From Kordia sp. TARA_039_SRF (GTDB lineage: Bacteria; Bacteroidota; Bacteroidia; Flavobacteriales; Flavobacteriaceae): a stretch of DNA of 64,000 bases. The position numbers and the translations under genes were made by a program. The stretch is from NCBI GenBank assembly GCA_006383075.2, contig SMNH02000013.1, forward strand, positions 27,088-91,087, given 5' to 3'. The notes under the pieces are model-generated. The model was given only the letters and a program-made list of their open reading frames with translations. It was not told where the DNA came from and did not search any database. Position 1 is the first letter of the stretch; each line of letters begins with the position of its first letter. This document shows, piece after piece, positions 37,971-45,726 of this stretch.

Positions 37971-39353
37971 TCAACCAGCCACAACAGCTGAATCTGATTT
38001 AAAATTCCAATCGATTTTTCGAGAAACGTACATGACAATTCCTAAAATGATAAACAATCCAATGCTTCCTGCCAATAGTGCGTAACTTTCCAATTGAATA
38101 ATCACATAAATAAAACTGTATAAAGCAATCAATGAAGTGCCAATAAGCACAGGGAATTTCCAGTTTTTTAAAATAGATTTTGAATACAGCGTAATCATGA
38201 CGACGACTGCAACTCCTGCAATTAAATAGGCTTTAAAGAAACTACTGTGTTCGGAAATGGAAATAAGTAAGGTGTAAAATAGTACTAACGCCAAACCAAT
38301 CATTAAATATTGAAACGGATGAATGGAAATTTTGCTCATAGTCTGAATGAGGAAAAACACCAAAAATGTCAGTCCGATGACTAAAAAACCGTATTTAGCA
38401 GCACGTTCACTTTGCTGATATTCGTCTAGCGGAATGATAAAATCGGTTCCAAAGGCGTAATTTGTCAAACTTGGTAACACCACAAAGTATTGCTGTGAAA
38501 ATGGGCGATTGGTATGCAATAATTTCCATTGTGCTTCAAATCCGCCATTATCAAGTTCGCGTTTATGTTGCGTGATAAAACTTCCTGAATGTTTCGGATG
38601 TTGCCAATCGGATGTCATTTGTACATTGGTTACTTTTCCAATCGGAACAAATTGTACACTTCTACTACCATTATACGAGAGCTTAAAATCAAAACTACGC
38701 GCAGCTTCTGACGGTACATCTTCCATCGCAATAACTGAACTTTCTAGTGTGTCAATATGCGATTGTTCGGAAGGTAAGGTTTCAAAACTATAGGTGTTTC
38801 CATTCAAATTCAGCTTTACTTCACTTTTCAAGCCTTTCAAGTTGGTAGTTTTAATAAGCAACGTCGCTTTATCCCAAACAATATCTTCCGCAGCGACTGA
38901 TTTTTCAGAGAAATTCGGAATTTCAAAGCTTCCCGAAGTCACAATATCAGCGGTAAAAACGGTAGTCTCGAAATTATTTCGCTTTTTAGGAATTGTTTGT
39001 ACGTCTGAATTGATGTCTAAGTCCTTCGGGAAAAAATAGGCGTAATGTACTTGTGCCGTTCGTTTTTTTTCGTTTTTCTTGGTGAGTTCGTTATACTGTA
39101 TCGTTTCTGTATACTTTTTGTAAGGAACTTTTAAAATAGGACCGTACACTAAAATTTCGTCTCCCCATTTTCCGTTCAATTCGCTTGCTACGCCTTTTTG
39201 ACGCTCTTCTCGTTCGGTAATCAAGTCTTGAATCAATGACAGCGGAATCATGAGTAATAAGGTTAACGCGCCTGTAATGATAAACTTCGCTGTGATGGAG
39301 GTTGTAAACCAATGCCATACTTTTTTGTTTTTGTTTGTTTGATGTATTTCCAT
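37971..39353 (-). CDS. creD: CreD family inner-membrane protein
   Basis: This 460-aa protein matches CreD (cell envelope integrity/colicin-tolerance protein). It has an N-terminal membrane helix (FIITGALTLLLMIPLSLIQDLI) followed by the conserved ERxxRQ region, a long periplasmic beta-rich domain with an LTNYAFGTDF block (about 305), and about six C-terminal membrane helices. CreD belongs to envelope-stress responses in proteobacteria. In Bacteroidota it is usually next to small winged-helix regulators, as here. A palindromic operator lies 18-36 bases upstream of the start. Confidence 0.85.
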   Translation of the reverse strand: MEIHQTNKNKKVWHWFTTSITAKFIITGALTLLLMIPLSLIQDLITEREERQKGVASELNGKWGDEILVYGPILKVPYKKYTETIQYNELTKKNEKKRTAQVHYAYFFPKDLDINSDVQTIPKKRNNFETTVFTADIVTSGSFEIPNFSEKSVAAEDIVWDKATLLIKTTNLKGLKSEVKLNLNGNTYSFETLPSEQSHIDTLESSVIAMEDVPSEAARSFDFKLSYNGSRSVQFVPIGKVTNVQMTSDWQHPKHSGSFITQHKRELDNGGFEAQWKLLHTNRPFSQQYFVVLPSLTNYAFGTDFIIPLDEYQQSERAAKYGFLVIGLTFLVFFLIQTMSKISIHPFQYLMIGLALVLFYTLLISISEHSSFFKAYLIAGVAVVVMITLYSKSILKNWKFPVLIGTSLIALYSFIYVIIQLESYALLAGSIGLFIILGIVMYVSRKIDWNFKSDSAVVAG

Positions 39354-39370
39354 TTTAATAGATTTAAAAG

Positions 39371-39389
39371 TACTTTGAAATTCAAAGTA
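39371..39389. promoter_or_regulatory. Palindromic operator upstream of creD
   Basis: TACTTTGAA-A-TTCAAAGTA is a perfect palindrome with one central base, just upstream of the creD start (39353). A second copy lies before the regulator operon at 40410. The natural candidate to bind it is the winged-helix regulator encoded at 39464-39760. Confidence 0.6.
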
Positions 39390-39463
39390 AATAGATAAAA
39401 AAATAATTTGATGATGTTAGGAGCAATGCCTAACGGCTTTTATGTAATGTTTTATTTGATAGA

Positions 39464-39760
39464 TTATTCACTTTTTTTAATCAATTTTTCAAGGGCTTCA
39501 ATATGTTTTTTAAATTCCGCTTTTCCAAGTGATGTCGCACTGTAACGTGTATTTGGCTTTCGCCCGATAAATTGTTTCTCCACCTTAATGTACGCCACTT
39601 TCTCCAAGGCTTTGGTATGACTTGCTAAATTGCCGTCTGTTACGGAAAGAAGCTCCTTTAGCATTTTAAAATCTGCGTACTCATTCACCATCAAAATTGA
39701 CATAATTCCCAGTCGAATTCGATGGTCAAAAGCTTTATTTATGTTGTTTATAATACTCAC
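39464..39760 (-). CDS. Winged-helix transcriptional regulator (MarR/ArsR-like, single domain)
   Basis: The 98-aa product contains a winged-helix domain: AFDHRIRLGIMSILM (helix 1), FKMLKELLSVTDGNLASHTKALEKVAYI (recognition region), then the wing VEKQFIGRKPNTRYSATSLGKAEF. The GTG at 39758-39760 is the likely start because it lies 2 bases after the stop of the upstream gene and the fold begins there. Longer ORF starts overlap that gene. This type usually represses its own operon and envelope genes such as creD. It is co-transcribed with the membrane protein at 39763. Confidence 0.8.
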   Translation of the reverse strand: MSIINNINKAFDHRIRLGIMSILMVNEYADFKMLKELLSVTDGNLASHTKALEKVAYIKVEKQFIGRKPNTRYSATSLGKAEFKKHIEALEKLIKKSE

Positions 39761-39762
39761 AA

Positions 39763-40401
39763 TTACGCTGCTCTTCGTTCTAAAAGTACATACATTAATC
39801 CGCCATAAATGATGTGAAACACACCAAAACCAATTGCCCAAAAATACAAACCATATCCGATATATTGTGTAGCAATCAATCCAAGAATGATGTTAGCATA
39901 GCCTAAATATTTCACATGTCCAAAGGTATATTTACTTGCATTCACACATGCCAAACCATAAAAAATAAGCGTAGTTGGCGTTACGAGTCCTACGATGCCC
40001 TGTTGTAATAAAATCAACGTAAAAATTCCACCAGTTGCTAAAGGAATTAAAAAATTGATAAGCAAATTGATAGCGGTTTTATCAAAAATACGTTCTCCGT
40101 TTTTGCGTGCTTTTCGCTGTGTTAAAATAATTCCCGTTACAACGGCTAATATCAAAACAATCGCAGCAATTGTCATCAATTTAAACGTAATCGTTTCTGT
40201 CAAAACAGACGCATCTCTCGTATAGGAAGTATTGCGAATTTCATAAGCCATGCTCAATTCTCTTCGGGCAAACCATGCACCAACTAAGGCATACATTCCT
40301 GCCATAATACCCGAAAGTCCGCTTAGAGAAATAAATCGGGAAGATTTGTTCATAAGATGCTTAATCTCTTTAATGTCTTTTAGATAGTCTGATGATGTCA
40401 T
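39763..40401 (-). CDS. Multi-pass membrane protein, operon partner of winged-helix regulator
   Basis: The 212-aa product has about six hydrophobic helices (for example LSGIMAGMYALVGAW, LMTIAAIVLILAVVTGIIL, LLINFLIPLATGGIFTLILL). I chose the ATG at 40401 (MTSSDYLKDIKEIKHLM); an upstream ATG exists but gives an atypical leader. The gene stops 2 bases before the regulator start. It resembles the membrane proteins that pair with such regulators in Bacteroidota, with no assigned function. Confidence 0.7.
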   Translation of the reverse strand: MTSSDYLKDIKEIKHLMNKSSRFISLSGLSGIMAGMYALVGAWFARRELSMAYEIRNTSYTRDASVLTETITFKLMTIAAIVLILAVVTGIILTQRKARKNGERIFDKTAINLLINFLIPLATGGIFTLILLQQGIVGLVTPTTLIFYGLACVNASKYTFGHVKYLGYANIILGLIATQYIGYGLYFWAIGFGVFHIIYGGLMYVLLERRAA

Positions 40402-40409
40402 ATTAAAAG

Positions 40410-40428
40410 TACTTTGAAATACAAAGTA
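40410..40428. promoter_or_regulatory. Second copy of palindromic operator
   Basis: TACTTTGAA-A-TACAAAGTA (one arm mismatch) lies 9-27 bases upstream of the ATG at 40401. It is the same sequence as the creD-upstream operator except for one base. Placement in front of both transcription units suggests a shared, possibly autoregulated, control site. Confidence 0.6.
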
Positions 40429-40648
40429 AAATAAAAAAGTTGAATTGCACAACTAAAAATCATATCAAAATGAAAAAAGAAAAGTAGTGATGGTCATTTG
40501 GAATGAAAATTCTCGAAAATATCAGATTTTTTCTGGCACACAAACAGCGTTTTTTCTTAAATGAAAATACAATGCGTATTTAATTTTCTCAAAATGAGCA
40601 CAATTTCAAATCATTTCCATAAATTTAGAAACTTAACCTAAAATTGAT

Positions 40649-41947
40649 TTGTTGAAAAGAGTTTTAAAATATCTTAAAGATATTGGGCGACTTGAACGTT
40701 TTGAAATAAATAACAGTAGCATCACTTTTTTACTTGCAGGACCGAGTACCTACATTTATGTATTGTTCATGCTGCATTACAACCCCGATTTGACCATTCC
40801 GTATCGTGGCGAAATTGTGTTTTCGTTGTGGTTTGTAGTGGTTGGAATTCTTCCGTATTTTAAAAATGCTTTTCTCGATGAAATTTATGGCTGGATTACT
40901 TTTGCCAGCTTAATGATTTTTCAATATTACCTTACGTATACTACAGCGTTGAACGACTTTTCACTGGATTATCTTCTGGTGACGTATGTGTTTATTTTTG
41001 GTGCGGTATTGCTGTTAAGTAATCGTTTGTTAGTCATTATTTTTAGTGCGTTTCAGTTAATTCATTTGTCGTATCGGGTGTATTATTCTGACTTGGATAG
41101 CATGTCAGAAAGTGCCATTTTGGTGTCTATGAGTACTATTTTTATTTTTTCTTTTTTAGTGATGAATGGATTGATTCGCTATCGAAAAAATTTAGAAGCG
41201 ATTAATTTAGAATTGGAAAGGCGTATTCAGCAACGTACGGAAGATTTGCAAAATCGCGCAAAAGAATTACTCAGAAAAAACAAAGATTTAGAAGAGTTTG
41301 CCTATGTGGTTTCCCACGATTTAAAACGCCCGTTGCGCAATATTTATACTTTGACTGAATGGCTTACTGACGATACGGAATATCAATTCAACAAAGAAAC
41401 CAATCAAAGTTTACAATTGATAAAAGAGCAAGTAACGCAAATGGATTTACTGGTAGAAGGTATTTTGAATTATTCGTTGCAAATGGATAAAGAGCGCAGT
41501 GTTAGTACGATTGATTCGCAACAATTGGTAGACAGAATCGCTACGGTAAACGCTAGTGATGTGGTAAAAATTCATGTGGATGATACATTGCCAAAAGTGA
41601 TTTTTAACGAATCACAATTACTACAAGTCTTTCAAAACCTGATACAAAACGCCATCAAACACAACGATAAAGAATTGGTGGAAATTCATGTGAACTATCA
41701 GCAAACTACAGCAGGACATCAGTTTTCTATTCAAGACAATGGACCTGGAATTGCCGAAAAATATCACAAAAAAATCTTTGAATTGTTCCAAAAACTCGAA
41801 GTCAAATCTGATATTGATTCCATCGGAATCGGATTGGCGTTGGTAAAGAAAATCATAGAACGCAACGGTGGAAGTATTGCTGTTGAAAGTGAATTGGGCG
41901 TAGGAACTACCTTTATATTTACCATTCCAACGGAAGTCAAATCCTGA
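40649..41947 (+). CDS. Membrane sensor histidine kinase, tandem copy 1
   Basis: This 432-aa protein has about six membrane helices (to ~190), a coiled coil (RRIQQRTEDLQNRAKELLRKNKDLEEF), the HisKA H-box (His223 in VSHDLKRPLR) and an HATPase domain (NAIKH, DNGPGI, GIGLALVKKI). The start is TTG at 40649 (or TTG at 40652), because no ATG fits the paralogue alignment. No response regulator gene is adjacent, so the pair may be orphans. It is 26 bases from the next kinase gene. Confidence 0.85.
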   Translation: MLKRVLKYLKDIGRLERFEINNSSITFLLAGPSTYIYVLFMLHYNPDLTIPYRGEIVFSLWFVVVGILPYFKNAFLDEIYGWITFASLMIFQYYLTYTTALNDFSLDYLLVTYVFIFGAVLLLSNRLLVIIFSAFQLIHLSYRVYYSDLDSMSESAILVSMSTIFIFSFLVMNGLIRYRKNLEAINLELERRIQQRTEDLQNRAKELLRKNKDLEEFAYVVSHDLKRPLRNIYTLTEWLTDDTEYQFNKETNQSLQLIKEQVTQMDLLVEGILNYSLQMDKERSVSTIDSQQLVDRIATVNASDVVKIHVDDTLPKVIFNESQLLQVFQNLIQNAIKHNDKELVEIHVNYQQTTAGHQFSIQDNGPGIAEKYHKKIFELFQKLEVKSDIDSIGIGLALVKKIIERNGGSIAVESELGVGTTFIFTIPTEVKS

Positions 41948-41973
41948 TTTTTACCAGAAGCGCCTTAGTAATC

Positions 41974-43254
41974 ATGACCAAAAATGTACTCAAAAATATA
42001 GGTTCTCTAAAACCGTTTGAAATACGAAATAGCTACATTACGCTAATTTTAGGCGCGCCAAGTACATACATCTATCTGGAAATCATGAAACATTACAATC
42101 CAGATATCATACTGCCTTTTTATGGAAATATTGTATTTGCACTGATGTTCTTGCTTATCGGAATTTCAGCGAATTTCCGAGTGAAATTCATCTTGCAAAA
42201 TTATGGTTGGCTGGTGTTTGGCTCTACAATGGCTTTTCAGCATTACCTAACGTATGCTACGTATTTGAATCACTTTTCGCTAGATATTTTATTGGTGAAT
42301 TATGTGTTTATTTTTGGTTCGGTATTATTACTAAGCAATCGAATTTTAGTATTAATTTACAGTTTTACAGAAGCCATTCACTTAGCGTATGTCGTGTATA
42401 TTTCTGATTTGGATGCGATGAGAGAAAGTGCCATATTACTCTCTACAGCGGCAATTTTTATCTGTGCTTTTTGGATGATGAACGGATTTATTCGCTATCA
42501 GCGGAAAATGGAATTGCTCAATTCAACACTGGAAGATGCCGTGAAACAACATACGTTAGATTTGGAGATTCGTGCGAAAGAACTCTTAGAAAAAAACAAA
42601 GATTTGGAAGAGTTTGCCTATGTCGTTTCTCACGATTTAAAACGTCCGTTGCGCAATATTTACACACTCACCGATTGGCTTTCAGAAGATGATGATGAGC
42701 AAATGAACGCAGAAGCCATCAAAAGTTTGCAACAAATAAAAGGGCAAGTCTCGCAAATGGATTTGCTAGTGGAAGGGATCTTAAATTATTCTTTACAAGC
42801 AGAACCGGAACAATCTGCAAAAGAAGTTAACTTACACACTACCGTAAAGCGCATCGTCAACAGTTTGACTACTGAAAACGTTTCCATTTCATTAGAAAAA
42901 AAGTTACCACGCGTTGTATACAACGAATCACAAGTGCATCAGATATTTTTCAATTTACTTCAAAATGCCATCAAGCATAACGATAAAGAAGACATAGAAA
43001 TTTCTATTGATTATGAGGTTAATAAGTTTCGATATAAGTTCTTTATCAAAGACAACGGTCCTGGAATTTCAGAGAAATATCACGGAAAAATATTTGAGCT
43101 TTTTCAAAAACTACACACTGATGTAGAAGAAGAAGCTATCGGAATTGGATTGGCGTTGGTGAAAAAAATTGTGGAACGAAATGAAGGGAAAATTTACCTG
43201 AAAAGTTCAGAAGGAAATGGCGCTACTTTTATATTTACCATAATGAAGAAGTAA
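41974..43254 (+). CDS. Membrane sensor histidine kinase, tandem copy 2
   Basis: This 426-aa paralogue of the preceding kinase has the same layout: N-terminal helices, coiled coil, HisKA (His220 in VSHDLKRPLRNIYTLTDWL) and HATPase (NAIKH, DNGPGI, GIGLALVKKI). The membrane regions align well (SLDYLLVTYVFIFG against SLDILLVNYVFIFG). The two kinases probably sense related signals and may form heterodimers. No cognate regulator is adjacent. Confidence 0.85.
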   Translation: MTKNVLKNIGSLKPFEIRNSYITLILGAPSTYIYLEIMKHYNPDIILPFYGNIVFALMFLLIGISANFRVKFILQNYGWLVFGSTMAFQHYLTYATYLNHFSLDILLVNYVFIFGSVLLLSNRILVLIYSFTEAIHLAYVVYISDLDAMRESAILLSTAAIFICAFWMMNGFIRYQRKMELLNSTLEDAVKQHTLDLEIRAKELLEKNKDLEEFAYVVSHDLKRPLRNIYTLTDWLSEDDDEQMNAEAIKSLQQIKGQVSQMDLLVEGILNYSLQAEPEQSAKEVNLHTTVKRIVNSLTTENVSISLEKKLPRVVYNESQVHQIFFNLLQNAIKHNDKEDIEISIDYEVNKFRYKFFIKDNGPGISEKYHGKIFELFQKLHTDVEEEAIGIGLALVKKIVERNEGKIYLKSSEGNGATFIFTIMKK

Positions 43255-43359
43255 ATTTCGTCAAGCGTATGAATCATAGAATTAATTGTGATGAAACGAT
43301 GTCATTATGACGTAAAATTTATATTTTTGAGTATTCCCGATAATCCCTATCACAAGAAA

Positions 43360-45129
43360 ATGAGGTTACTATTTCGTTTCAAACATTGGAGCATTCTTTC
43401 AATTTGCATGCTGAGCTACTTTTATACAAGTAGTATTATTGCTCAAAATAAAGCTTTGGAAAGTGACGAAATTACAGCCTTCAAAACGGCATTGCAACAA
43501 CTTTCTTTTAGCGATGCAGTAGAAGAATATTACAAATACAGAGTTGCAGATTCTACAAAAGCAGCAACCGTAGTAGCGTATTTGCGAACTAATTTTATCA
43601 ATTCTGAAGATGAAAATGAAGTCGCAGAAACCTATATCACCATGGCAAGCTGGCAGAAGAAGAATGATAGTTTGCAATCTTCATTGACAAGTTTAGACAT
43701 TGCGATTGAGAAGTTACAATCGTTGAATAACAAACCGTTATTGTTTGAAGCGCACAATAAAAAAGGAGCGTATTTATTTGAAAATGGTGAGAACGAAGCT
43801 GCGTTGGAAAACTTTCTAACAGCATTTCAAATTGCCAAAGAAACGAACAATATCAAAGATCAACTGAGCGCATCCAACAATATCATTTTAATCAAAATTC
43901 AGGCGAATGATAATTTGGGCGCTATCGATTTATATTTGGAAAACCTGAGGCGAATCAAAATTTCGGGTGATGCAGCTTTGGAAAATAAAAAGTTCCCCAT
44001 GTATCTCGGATTGACCAAAGCGTATATCAATTTGGAAAAATACCAAGAAGCGAGTCAATATGCCAATGAAGGTTTGGAGTTGAGCAAACAAAAAAATGTG
44101 GTGGCGTATCAAGCATATTTCACGACTTTTTTAGGGGAAATAGCGTCTAATAATGGCAAATATGAAGAAGCAAACACGTCGTTTAAAAGTGCAAAAGAAT
44201 TGATAGGTGAAGCCGGCGGAAACAAAGTGTTGGACATTTTTTTGAAATTGTATTTAGGGAAAAATTTTGCTGCACAAAACAAACATAAAAAAGCTGTAAA
44301 GGTCTTTTTGGAAGGCGAGCAATTGTTGCAAAAAAATGAAGTCGATTTTTTAAGCATTCAAGAGTTGTATGTAGGTTTAGCGAAATCGTATTTGGCATTG
44401 GAAAACATTGAGCAAAGTTCAAAATACTTTGAAAAGGCATACGAAATTGATGCAAAAAATGACAAAACACGCGCTGTCATCAATTCGCGGATTATGCAAG
44501 ATGAGCTTGGCAAATTGAAGGAGCAAATTACAGATTTAAAAACGCGGTCACAACAAACAAAATATTATTATGCTATCGGAATTGGCTTGCTCATTTTTGT
44601 CATTATTGGTTTGATAGTATACTATAAGAAACAACAAAAGAAAAATAAAAAGTTGTTTCAAAAACTAATGTTAGCCTTGGAAGATAAGCGTTTGCAGGAT
44701 AAAAACGCGTTAAAAGAAACTTTAAAAAGCACAGAGAAAAATACAGTTTCAAAAACAACAAAAACTCCAGAAATCGACGAGACTACGGCAGAAATTCTTC
44801 AAAAACTAGAAGAATTTGAAGCTACTGAAATGTTTTTAAGCAATGAAAGTACGTTGGTTGAAGTGGCTAAAAAATTACAAACCAACACTACGTATCTCTC
44901 CAAAGTCATCAATACGCACAAAGAAAAATCGTTTACAGCATATCTAACCGATTTACGCGTCGATTATGCTATTGAGCGCTTATCGGAAGATCGAAAATTT
45001 CGTTCATATACCATTGGTGCCATAGCACAAGAAATTGGCTTCAGACGCTCGGAATCTTTCTCCAAAGCCTTTAAAGTAAAGACAGGATTGTATCCTTCAT
45101 ATTTTATAAAAGAACTTGAAAAACAGTAG
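43360..45129 (+). CDS. TPR-TM-AraC transcriptional regulator, cassette 1
   Basis: I chose the ATG at 43360, which gives a signal peptide (MRLLFRFKHWSILSICMLSY...IIAQ). A periplasmic tetratricopeptide-repeat region follows (about 30-400), then one membrane helix (YYYAIGIGLLIFVIIGLIVYY), a charged linker and a cytosolic AraC-type helix-turn-helix (FTAYLTDLRVDYAIERL ... YTIGAIAQEIGFRRSESFSKAFK). The layout carries a periplasmic signal to DNA binding within one protein. It precedes a small Cys-rich peptide gene, and the same arrangement is repeated downstream. The ORF is also open from GTG 43288. Confidence 0.85.
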   Translation: MRLLFRFKHWSILSICMLSYFYTSSIIAQNKALESDEITAFKTALQQLSFSDAVEEYYKYRVADSTKAATVVAYLRTNFINSEDENEVAETYITMASWQKKNDSLQSSLTSLDIAIEKLQSLNNKPLLFEAHNKKGAYLFENGENEAALENFLTAFQIAKETNNIKDQLSASNNIILIKIQANDNLGAIDLYLENLRRIKISGDAALENKKFPMYLGLTKAYINLEKYQEASQYANEGLELSKQKNVVAYQAYFTTFLGEIASNNGKYEEANTSFKSAKELIGEAGGNKVLDIFLKLYLGKNFAAQNKHKKAVKVFLEGEQLLQKNEVDFLSIQELYVGLAKSYLALENIEQSSKYFEKAYEIDAKNDKTRAVINSRIMQDELGKLKEQITDLKTRSQQTKYYYAIGIGLLIFVIIGLIVYYKKQQKKNKKLFQKLMLALEDKRLQDKNALKETLKSTEKNTVSKTTKTPEIDETTAEILQKLEEFEATEMFLSNESTLVEVAKKLQTNTTYLSKVINTHKEKSFTAYLTDLRVDYAIERLSEDRKFRSYTIGAIAQEIGFRRSESFSKAFKVKTGLYPSYFIKELEKQ

Positions 45130-45145
45130 TTTAGGTGTTGTATTG

Positions 45146-45202
45146 CTCGCTATTTATAAATTACGACTAGTAGTATAAAGATGGCGCTTATTTTCTAGTT
45201 AT
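45146..45202 (+). promoter_or_regulatory. Regulatory motif pair upstream of peptide gene, cassette 1
   Basis: CTCGCTATTTATAAATT (45146-45162) and TTTCTAGTTAT (45192-45202) both recur upstream of the second peptide gene (47544-47569), the first with 14 of 17 bases identical and the second exact. They lie just downstream of each regulator's stop. They may bind the adjacent AraC-type regulators. Confidence 0.45.
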
Positions 45203-45216
45203 CTTACAAATAACTA

Positions 45217-45224
45217 TAATTTTG
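45217..45224 (+). promoter_or_regulatory. -7 promoter box of cassette 1 peptide gene
   Basis: TAATTTTG matches TAnnTTTG exactly, 15 bases before the peptide start. There is no good -33 box, which fits a promoter that needs an activator. Confidence 0.5.
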
Positions 45225-45238
45225 ATAATACAAATGAT

Positions 45239-45442
45239 ATGAAAAAAGAAAGAAAATTACAGTTAGCGTTGAAAAAGGTAAGCATCTCAAAATTACAAGC
45301 GGTTATTGGAAAAGGTGGTGTTACCACTCTAGACCTTCCTTGTCCTGTATCTGAAAACTGTGTCAACTCTGAAATTTGCACAAATCCGAAAGTGGATTGT
45401 AAAACTTTTTTAACGGTATTAGACAGTCAAGAAAGATGTTAA
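45239..45442 (+). CDS. Double-glycine leader Cys-rich peptide, cassette 1 (67 aa)
   Basis: The leader reads MKKERKLQLALKKVSISKLQ and ends GKGG, with GG at residues 26-27, the same position as in the three peptides of the NRPS cluster. The core holds Cys35, 41, 47, 54 and 67 with several Thr/Ser and Pro. It ends in a terminator. It looks like a ribosomal precursor or a secreted peptide signal. No modification enzyme is adjacent. The preceding gene encodes a periplasm-sensing regulator, so it may be the regulator's target and perhaps its signal. Confidence 0.75.
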   Translation: MKKERKLQLALKKVSISKLQAVIGKGGVTTLDLPCPVSENCVNSEICTNPKVDCKTFLTVLDSQERC

Positions 45443-45495
45443 TCTAAGCGGATGACATAAAATTTGAAGAAAACGAATTGTATTCCCTTACTGAG

Positions 45496-45528
45496 AAAAC
45501 TCCTGAAAATGTTTTCAGGAGTTTTTTT
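45496..45528 (+). terminator. Intrinsic terminator after cassette 1 peptide gene
   Basis: A 12-bp perfect stem (AACTCCTGAAAA / TTTTCAGGAGTT) is followed by a run of T. It separates cassette 1 from cassette 2. Confidence 0.85.
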
Positions 45529-45610
45529 GTGTAGAATTCTGTAATTTTTTGCATTTCATCAAAATCTTATTCAATTCATTCCTAGCTTTTTCTAACAAGG
45601 CAGACATATT

Positions 45611-45630
45611 ACGTTTGCAATTGCGAACGT
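45611..45630. promoter_or_regulatory. Near-perfect palindrome upstream of the cassette 2 regulator
   Basis: ACGTTTGCAATTGCGAACGT has 10-base arms with one mismatch pair and lies about 97 bases before the regulator start. It may be an operator for a dimeric regulator, possibly the protein's own product. A TATTTTTG -7-like box is at 45682-45689. The rest of the gap 45443-45726 shows no gene. Confidence 0.4.
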
Positions 45631-45726
45631 AGTTTTACCAAATTTGCATTAAAAAACATACATAAATTACGGGAAAACCGTTATTTTTGAATAATTACCT
45701 ACTGCAACAAAAAACTATACTCTTGT

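Noticed and set aside
43288..43359. Upstream GTG start for the cassette 1 regulator
   Set aside because: It would put 24 unlikely residues before a good signal peptide that begins at the ATG 43360.
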